Shown in pieces: positions 1 through 3,550 of a DNA stretch of 5,039 nucleotides. The stretch is from NCBI GenBank assembly GCA_009777165.1, contig WRML01000202.1:1-5039 (forward strand), read 5' to 3'. A program made the translations under genes and the position numbers. Every line of letters starts with the position of its first letter. Positions within the stretch are counted from its first letter, which is position 1. The stretch comes from Kiritimatiellota bacterium. Its GTDB lineage: Bacteria; Verrucomicrobiota; Kiritimatiellia; RFP12; UBA1067. The notes under the pieces are model-generated. The model searched no databases. It saw nothing but the letters and a program-made list of their open reading frames with translations, and was not told the origin of the DNA.

Positions 1-8
1 CTCCACTC

Positions 9-94
9 TACAATGTCTGGAGGGCGAGCGTCCTCGCGAGCCGTACAATGTCCTGGAGGGCGGGCTTCGGCACTCCGTGCCTCCTCGCGAGCCG
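9..94. repeat. Two tandem GC-rich palindromic repeat units
   Basis: Unit 1 (9-43) and unit 2 (44-94) both begin TACAATGTC, continue with TGGAGGGCG and end TCCTCGCGAGCCG. The last block is identical in both. They differ by one extra C in unit 2 and by the centre: unit 1 has four bases (AGCG, 27-30), while unit 2 has 19 bases (63-81) containing a small hairpin, GGCAC-TCC-GTGCC (69-81). GAGG and CCTC on either side of the centre can pair, so the swapped part sits in a hairpin loop. The array may continue upstream of the window. It lies in the spacer ahead of gene 1 and shows no coding signal. Confidence 0.75.
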
Positions 95-121
95 TATCTC
101 TTATCGATTTCCCCCGGGAAA

Positions 122-151
122 GCCGTCCCCTGCCATGGTGGTGGGGGCGGC
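122..151 (+). promoter_or_regulatory. Hairpin in the leader just upstream of gene 1
   Basis: GCCGTCCCC (122-130) can pair with GGGGGCGGC (143-151): nine pairs including one G-T wobble, with a 12-base loop. It ends about 14 bases before the ribosome binding site AAAGGAA (166-172) of gene 1. No T-run follows, so it is not a standard terminator. It could influence translation or stability of the gene 1 message, or be chance in GC-rich DNA. No convincing -35/-10 pair was found between the tandem repeats and gene 1. Confidence 0.35.
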
Positions 152-179
152 ATCTTTGCGTAATGAAAGGAACACGCAC

Positions 180-1154
180 ATGAGCATCAGAAGCATAATG
201 GCGGCATTCGCCGCACTCGTCATCGCGGGCCGAGCGACGGCCGCGGACACCCCCCTCCCCATCACTGGCATCACGGTCAACGGCGGAAGCGTCACCCTCC
301 AGTGGGAGACCCCCCAGGGCAGAAGCGCCGACGACCTGCGCCTCGAGGAGTCAAGCGACCTCGTGAACTGGGACGTGGTGGACAACGTGAAGGCGCCCAA
401 GGGCCTCGGCGGCGCGAACGTCAGCGTCGGCTCGGACACCAAGAAATTCTTCCGCCTCTACGCGGCGGACGCGCCGTTGCCCCCCGGTCCCGGCGATACG
501 CCCGTCGGTGGCACGTTCACCAACAACAATGTCGAGTGGATCGTGCTTGACGAGGTTGGCGGCAAGAAGCTCATCATGACCACGAAGGTTCACGGCTCGG
601 ATTACGGTATTGACGGGGGCTCGAATACGACCGGCACACCGTGGGATACCCAAAACTACTGGAGACCGTATTCCCTCGTGTCTTTGAAGGATGTCATGGA
701 CACATGGTGGGCGGACAACGGCGGCGACATGAGAGCCATCGCCATGAAGCCGTCCTTACTGGTTTCTGAAGCGAGTAGCGCCCCGTGGAACACCACGTTT
801 GATTCCACCCTGCTCATCACCTATGCAAGCACCATCACAGCCCCGGGCGCGGATGTTTCAGATGAGAACGACACCGGGGGCGTCGTCTTCCCGCTGAGCC
901 TCACGGAGGTGTACAAATACCTCCCGGGAGATGACGGCAACGGCAATCCCAGTACCAGTGCCCACGCATCACGTTCAGCGCAAAACCACAATCATCCAGA
1001 ATATGGAAACAGCTGGTGGTGGCTCCGTTCGCCTGGCGCCAATTCGACCTACGTTGGCATTACCGTCAGCGCGGGTGGCACCATCAACATGATTGGAAAC
1101 AACATCGACATGACAAGTTTTGGCTTCCGTCCCGCGCTGTGGATCAACCCGTAA
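180..1154 (+). CDS. Secreted protein with C-terminal DUF6273-like (C-type-lectin-like) domain
   Basis: The 324-residue product has an N-terminal signal peptide: an Arg near the start, a hydrophobic core MAAFAALVIAG (7-17), and probable cleavage after A-T-A or A-T-A-A near 21-22. Residues about 26-95 form a small module with the pattern L-x-x-E-x-S-x-D-L-x-x-W and an F-F-R-L-Y ending, a style common in exported PVC-group proteins. A Pro/Gly linker (99-110) leads to residues about 111-324, which resemble DUF6273: W-W-W-L-R-S-P-G (279-286) and a closing G-F-R-P-A-L-W-I-N-P (315-324). That domain looks related to C-type-lectin / formylglycine-enzyme folds. The binding target is unknown; the protein is likely extracellular or periplasmic. 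I chose ATG 180 because AAAGGAA (166-172) lies seven bases upstream and the signal peptide starts there. An in-frame start at 48 would add 44 residues translated from repeat DNA. Gene 2 is more than 600 bases away, so this appears monocistronic. Confidence 0.82.
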   Translation: MSIRSIMAAFAALVIAGRATAADTPLPITGITVNGGSVTLQWETPQGRSADDLRLEESSDLVNWDVVDNVKAPKGLGGANVSVGSDTKKFFRLYAADAPLPPGPGDTPVGGTFTNNNVEWIVLDEVGGKKLIMTTKVHGSDYGIDGGSNTTGTPWDTQNYWRPYSLVSLKDVMDTWWADNGGDMRAIAMKPSLLVSEASSAPWNTTFDSTLLITYASTITAPGADVSDENDTGGVVFPLSLTEVYKYLPGDDGNGNPSTSAHASRSAQNHNHPEYGNSWWWLRSPGANSTYVGITVSAGGTINMIGNNIDMTSFGFRPALWINP

Positions 1155-1163
1155 GGGAAGCGG

Positions 1164-1301
1164 CAACCTATGGAGTGCGGTGGCTCGCCACCGCTTTGTT
1201 TCCGGCGGCTCGCCGCCGTATCGCGCGTGGGCTGTATGCGCCCCCGCACGGGGGGAACCCCACGCAACGGAAAGCGGTGGCGAGCCACCGCACTCCAGAG
1301 G
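1164..1301. repeat. Palindromic repeat element A (three nested hairpins inside inverted arms)
   Basis: The outer arms 1167-1197 and 1271-1301 are inverted copies with one mismatch in 31 bases. Each arm is itself a hairpin, GCGGTGG-CTCG-CCACCGC (1177-1194) and GCGGTGG-CGAG-CCACCGC (1274-1291). Between them are GGCGG-CTCG-CCGCC (1204-1217) and a stem GCGTGGG (1225-1231) / CCCACGC (1259-1265). The loop of that last stem is 27 bases (1232-1258) rather than four, and it contains its own CCCCC/GGGGG pairing. The element starts 9 bases after the stop codon of gene 1. Bases 1164-1197 are identical, inverted, to 1637-1670 in element B. It has no coding capacity and no transposase, so it resembles a non-autonomous REP/MITE-like element or a structured DNA/RNA repeat. 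Confidence 0.85.
1177..1200 (+). terminator. Possible terminator for gene 1 formed by the first hairpin of element A
   Basis: A seven-pair GC-rich stem (GCGGTGG / CCACCGC) with loop CTCG is followed directly by TTTGTTT. It lies 22 bases after the gene 1 stop codon. The T-run is interrupted by G, so this is weaker than the terminator at 1491-1521. Much larger foldings of the whole element would compete with it. Confidence 0.4.
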
Positions 1302-1310
1302 CTCTGCAAA

Positions 1311-1380
1311 CGTCACGTCGTCACGTCGTCACGTAGTCCCCCGTCCTGACTACGGGACTACGTGACTACGGGACTACGAC
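1311..1380. repeat. Octamer tandem arrays with a perfect 13-bp inverted repeat
   Basis: CGTCACGT occurs three times in perfect tandem (1311-1334). After a short spacer come four octamers, ACTACGGG, ACTACGTG, ACTACGGG and ACTACGAC (1349-1380). The two halves are related by dyad symmetry: GTCACGTAGTCCC (1328-1340) is the exact reverse complement of 1354-1366, with a 13-base loop. There is no ribosome binding site or meaningful open frame. It could be a simple-sequence repeat grown by slippage, or an array of protein sites (ACGT-containing cores). Confidence 0.75.
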
Positions 1381-1394
1381 GGCAATGCTGACAA

Positions 1395-1431
1395 AACTTT
1401 AGAACTTTAGAAATCCCGCACTTTAGAACTT
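1395..1431. repeat. AACTTTAG octamer repeat
   Basis: AACTTTAG is repeated directly at 1395-1402 and 1403-1410. After a nine-base interruption, a related copy CACTTTAG plus a partial AACTT follows at 1419-1431. This AT-rich block contrasts sharply with the GC-rich surroundings. It sits right beside the ACTACGGG-type octamers but has an unrelated sequence. Confidence 0.6.
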
Positions 1432-1440
1432 CCCCCGAGG

Positions 1441-1481
1441 CCCCGACCGTTTTGTTTTATTGTTCGTTGTACGGATCGGGG
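1441..1481 (+). other. Stem-loop directly ahead of the intrinsic terminator; possible small RNA body
   Basis: CCCCGA (1441-1446) plus CCGT (1447-1450) can pair with ACGG (1471-1474) and TCGGGG (1476-1481), leaving one bulged A and a 20-base T-rich loop (1451-1470). The strong terminator begins only 10 bases later. A structured segment plus terminator, about 290 bases beyond the gene 1 stop with no open frame, fits either the end of a long 3' untranslated region or a small non-coding RNA. A weak upstream promoter-like match (CTGACA at 1388, TAGAAA at 1408) does not settle it. Confidence 0.3.
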
Positions 1482-1490
1482 CAAGGGGGG

Positions 1491-1521
1491 CTGCCGCCCG
1501 AAAACGGGCGGCAGTTTTTTT
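1491..1521 (+). terminator. Strong Rho-independent terminator
   Basis: CTGCCGCCCG (1491-1500) pairs perfectly with CGGGCGGCAG (1505-1514) around an AAAA loop and is followed by seven T (1515-1521). On the other strand the stem is followed by C-rich DNA, so it acts only for plus-strand transcripts. The only upstream gene in the window is gene 1, ending 337 bases earlier. It therefore ends a long gene 1 transcript or an unannotated short transcript starting in the spacer. It also insulates gene 2. Confidence 0.9.
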
Positions 1522-1527
1522 GAAACA

Positions 1528-1673
1528 ACGTAACCTATGGAGTGCGGTGGGTTTCCCCCTGCGGGGGCGCATACAGCCACCGCTTTGTTTTCGGCGGCTT
1601 GCCGCCGTATCGCGCGTGGGCGAGCCCACGCGACGGAAAGCGGTGGCGAGCCACCGCACTCCATAGGTTGCGT
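1528..1673. repeat. Palindromic repeat element B
   Basis: This is a relative of element A. The outer arms CCTATGGAGTGCGGTGG (1534-1550) and 1651-1667 are perfectly complementary, and complementarity continues outward to about 1528/1673 with mismatches. The second stem, CCACCGCTTT (1577-1586), pairs with AAAGCGGTGG (1637-1646). Inside are GGCGG-CTTG-CCGCC (1593-1606) and CGCGTGGG-CGAG-CCCACGCG (1613-1632). In the left arm the usual four-base loop is replaced by 26 bases (1551-1576). These match, in inverted orientation, the 27-base loop module at 1232-1258 of element A. Confidence 0.85.
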
Positions 1674-1704
1674 CAAAAGCGGCGGCACACCGCCGCGCTC
1701 CCAA
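1674..1704 (-). repeat. Single diverged hairpin of the same repeat family
   Basis: GCGGCGG (1679-1685) and CCGCCGC (1690-1696) form a seven-pair stem with a four-base loop. Read on the minus strand it has the plan GGGAGCGCGGCGG, TGTG loop, CCGCCGC, then TTTTG. This parallels GGAGTGCGGTGG, CTCG, CCACCGC, TTTG in elements A and B. The stem differs from theirs by a compensating T-A to C-G change. On the minus strand the stem plus T-run could act as a weak terminator, but no minus-strand gene is seen. Confidence 0.55.
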
Positions 1705-1713
1705 CATTTCAAC

Positions 1714-1741
1714 AACTAAAAACTAGAAACTAAAAACTAAC
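1714..1741. repeat. AACTAAA heptamer tandem array
   Basis: Four exact-length heptamers follow each other: AACTAAA (1714-1720), AACTAGA (1721-1727), AACTAAA (1728-1734) and AACTAAC (1735-1741). The block is AT-rich and lies about 45 bases before the gene 2 start. It may ease melting or act as an upstream promoter element, or be a plain simple-sequence repeat. Confidence 0.65.
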
Positions 1742-1750
1742 AATTTGAGA

Positions 1751-1779
1751 TTGCCTTGGGCGGGGCGTTACGTCATACT
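1751..1779 (+). promoter_or_regulatory. Weak candidate promoter for gene 2, implying a leaderless message
   Basis: TTGCCT (1751-1756) and CATACT (1774-1779) are separated by 17 bases and match the sigma70 boxes at about 3 of 6 and 4 of 6 positions. Transcription would begin about 6-7 bases after the -10 box, at or next to the ATG at 1786. That fits the absence of any Shine-Dalgarno sequence before that ATG. The match is weak, and another promoter inside the upstream AT-rich repeats cannot be excluded. Confidence 0.25.
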
Positions 1780-1785
1780 CTCACC

Positions 1786-3489
1786 ATGTTTCTCCCAAGC
1801 ACCATAGGCGAAATCAAAAAACTCGGATGGGATGCGCCGGATGTCATCCTCGTCTCGGGCGACGCGTATCTCGACACGCCGTTCTCGGGCACCGCGCTCG
1901 TCGGGCGCGTCCTGACGGCGGCGGGGTTCCGTACCGCCGTCATCGCGCAACCCGACGTTGCCTCGCGCGACGACATCCGCCGCCTGGGTGAGCCGCGCCT
2001 GTTCTGGGGGGTCACGGGCGGGTGCGTGGATTCGATGGTCGCGAATTTCACCGCGACAGGCAAGCGTCGCCGTCAGGACGACTTCACCCCAGGCGGCGAG
2101 AACAATGCCCGCCCCGACCGCGCGGTCATCGCCTACTGCAACCTCATCCGCTCCGCGTTCAAGCCGTGCAAGCCGATCGTCATCGGCGGCATCGAGGCGA
2201 GCCTCCGGCGCATCGCGCATTACGATTACTGGTCGGACAGCGTCCGTCGCCCGATCTTGTTCGACGCGAAGGCGGACATCCTCGCCTACGGCATGGCAGA
2301 GCGCACCGTCGTCGAGATCGCGAAACGCCTACAGCGCAATCAGGCGTGGCACGACCTCCCGGGCATCTGCTACGCCGCGCCCAAGCAGACGCTCGACATC
2401 CCGAACGCCGTCACGCTTCCGCCGTTTGCGGCCGTCGCCACGAAAACGGACGACGGGCGCGCCGCGTTCCTCGATATGTTCCGCCTGTTCAGCGCGAACC
2501 AGGACCCGCACACCGCGCGGCCGCTGGTGCAGGAGGTTGACACGCGCTGCCTCGTGCATACCCCCCCTACCCCACCCCTCTCCACGGCGGAGCTAGACGC
2601 GGTCTACGCGCTTCCGTTCACGCTGGACACCCACCCCGTCCACGCCCCCAAGGGCCGCGTCCGCGCATGGGACACGATCCGCTTCTCCATCACCACGCAC
2701 CGGGGCTGTTACGGCGAGTGCAACTTCTGCGCGATCTCCGCGCATCAGGGGCGGCGCGTCACCAGCCGCTCGGAGCGGTCCATCCTCGACGAGGCGGCGC
2801 GGCTCACGCGCCACCCGAAGTTCAGCGGGGTCATCGCCGACGTCGGGGGCCCCACCGCAAACATGTACGGCTTCGAGTGCGCCCGCAAGCGCGACCACGG
2901 CGCGTGTCCCGGCAAGCGTTGCCTCTGGCCGTCCCCCTGCCCGTCGCTCAAGCCCGACCATACCGCCCAGATCGCTCTCCTGCGCAAGCTGCGGGAATTG
3001 CCGGGCGTGCGCCACGTCTTCGTCGCCTCCGGCATCCGCCCCGACCTGGTCGCCGCCGACGCGCCGTGCGGCGCGCGCTACATCGAGGAGCTGGCGAGGT
3101 ATCACGTCTCCGGACAGATCAAGCTCGCGCCCGAACACTCCTCCCCCCCTGTGCTGCGGATGATGGGCAAGCCCGGTACCGACAGCCTGCTGGCGTTCAA
3201 GGAGCAATTCGAGGGGGCCAGCAAACGGGCGGGCAAGAGGCAGTTCCTGACGTACTACCTCATCGCCGCGCACCCCGGGTGCACGGACGCGGACATGCGC
3301 GAGCTCAAGCGTTTCGCGACCCAGCGGCTGCGGCTCACCCCCGAGCAGGTGCAGGTCTTCACCCCCACCCCCTCCACGTGGTCCACCGCCATGTACCACA
3401 CCGGCACCGACCCCTCCACGGGGAGGGCGATCCACGTCGCCCGGGGCCTGCGCGAAAAACAGGGGCAAAAAGATATCATTTTGAGTTGA
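1786..3489 (+). CDS. ygiQ: YgiQ family radical SAM protein
   Basis: The 567-residue cytoplasmic protein matches the YgiQ (UPF0313) family throughout. Its biochemical reaction is not established; the family uses a 4Fe-4S cluster and S-adenosylmethionine for radical chemistry. The N-terminal domain (about 1-285) carries family blocks G-W-D-x-P-D-V (14-20), G-V-T-G-G (75-79), G-G-I-E-A-S-L-R-R (134-142) and Y-W-S-D-S-V-R-R (148-155). The radical SAM core has C308-x3-C312-x2-C315, then H-Q-G-R (320-323) and S-R-S (327-329). Extra cysteines lie at 374, 379 and 385. Later blocks include S-G-I-R (415-418), A-P-E-H (448-451), and F-T-P-T-P-S-T plus M-Y-H-T-G (525-540). ATG 1786 fits the family start; an in-frame TTG 30 bases upstream only adds unrelated residues. 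No Shine-Dalgarno is visible. The protein stops at the point where many relatives continue into a C-terminal DUF3362-type extension, so it is a short form. Confidence 0.95.
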   Translation: MFLPSTIGEIKKLGWDAPDVILVSGDAYLDTPFSGTALVGRVLTAAGFRTAVIAQPDVASRDDIRRLGEPRLFWGVTGGCVDSMVANFTATGKRRRQDDFTPGGENNARPDRAVIAYCNLIRSAFKPCKPIVIGGIEASLRRIAHYDYWSDSVRRPILFDAKADILAYGMAERTVVEIAKRLQRNQAWHDLPGICYAAPKQTLDIPNAVTLPPFAAVATKTDDGRAAFLDMFRLFSANQDPHTARPLVQEVDTRCLVHTPPTPPLSTAELDAVYALPFTLDTHPVHAPKGRVRAWDTIRFSITTHRGCYGECNFCAISAHQGRRVTSRSERSILDEAARLTRHPKFSGVIADVGGPTANMYGFECARKRDHGACPGKRCLWPSPCPSLKPDHTAQIALLRKLRELPGVRHVFVASGIRPDLVAADAPCGARYIEELARYHVSGQIKLAPEHSSPPVLRMMGKPGTDSLLAFKEQFEGASKRAGKRQFLTYYLIAAHPGCTDADMRELKRFATQRLRLTPEQVQVFTPTPSTWSTAMYHTGTDPSTGRAIHVARGLREKQGQKDIILS

Positions 3490-3514
3490 AACACGCGCCC
3501 GTCGCGCGTATACT
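3486..3514 (+). promoter_or_regulatory. Sigma70-type promoter for gene 3, overlapping the ygiQ stop
   Basis: TTGAAA (3486-3491) and TATACT (3509-3514) each match the consensus at five of six positions and are spaced by exactly 17 bases. The predicted start is near 3521, giving a leader of about 30 bases. The -35 box overlaps the ygiQ stop codon (3487-3489). The spacer is almost wholly taken up by an inverted repeat, ACGCGC-N5-GCGCGT (3493-3509), which could be an operator. No T-run follows that repeat, so it is not a terminator for ygiQ. Confidence 0.7.
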
Positions 3515-3537
3515 ATGTGTCATCGTTTTATGAATTG

Positions 3538-3545
3538 AGAAGGAG
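3538..3545 (+). promoter_or_regulatory. Ribosome binding site deciding the gene 3 start
   Basis: AGAAGGAG ends five bases before ATG 3551. An alternative GTG at 3545 overlaps this motif and so cannot use it, which supports ATG 3551 as the start. Confidence 0.85.
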
Positions 3546-3550
3546 TGCTT

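Larger units (their letters stand above)
1155..1785. other. 631-base gene-free spacer filled with repeats
   Basis: Several overlapping open frames occur on both strands here, but all are made of palindromic repeat DNA. Their products are Arg/Pro/Gly/Cys-rich low-complexity strings with no ribosome binding site, signal peptide or domain. The GC-rich palindromes simply lack stop codons in several frames. In order the spacer holds: element A, an octamer array with a dyad, AACTTTAG repeats, a stem-loop plus intrinsic terminator, element B, a single diverged hairpin, an AACTAAA heptamer array, and the start region of gene 2. I see no RNA gene of known class. Confidence 0.8.

Noticed and set aside
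48..179. In-frame upstream start for gene 1 at 48
   Set aside because: It would translate repeat DNA into 44 unrelated residues and bury the signal peptide. ATG 180 has a proper ribosome binding site.
1311..1380. tRNA-like or riboswitch structure
   Set aside because: The stem is built from simple octamer repeats, and no cloverleaf, conserved loop or known ligand-binding motif was found.
1164..1673. CRISPR array
   Set aside because: Repeats are inverted and nested rather than direct with regular unique spacers, and no cas gene is present.
1164..1673. Insertion sequence bounded by elements A and B
   Set aside because: The DNA between them is about 230 bases of repeats and a terminator with no transposase frame. 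Each element is complete on its own, and no target-site duplication was found.
975..1733. Many overlapping open frames on both strands in and around the spacer
   Set aside because: They are by-products of stop-poor GC-rich palindromes, with no ribosome binding sites or domains. Products such as M-E-C-G-G-x-P-P strings are translations of the repeat.
1756..1785. TTG start ten codons upstream for ygiQ
   Set aside because: No ribosome binding site, and the added residues are outside the family pattern. ATG 1786 gives the normal N-terminus.
1768..3468. Long minus-strand and alternate-frame open reading frames across ygiQ
   Set aside because: They lie opposite a strongly conserved YgiQ-family frame and are low-complexity Arg/Ala/Pro-rich shadows typical of GC-rich coding DNA.
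3493..3509. Terminator of ygiQ
   Set aside because: The inverted repeat is short and followed by TATACTATG rather than a T-run. It lies in the spacer of the gene 3 promoter.
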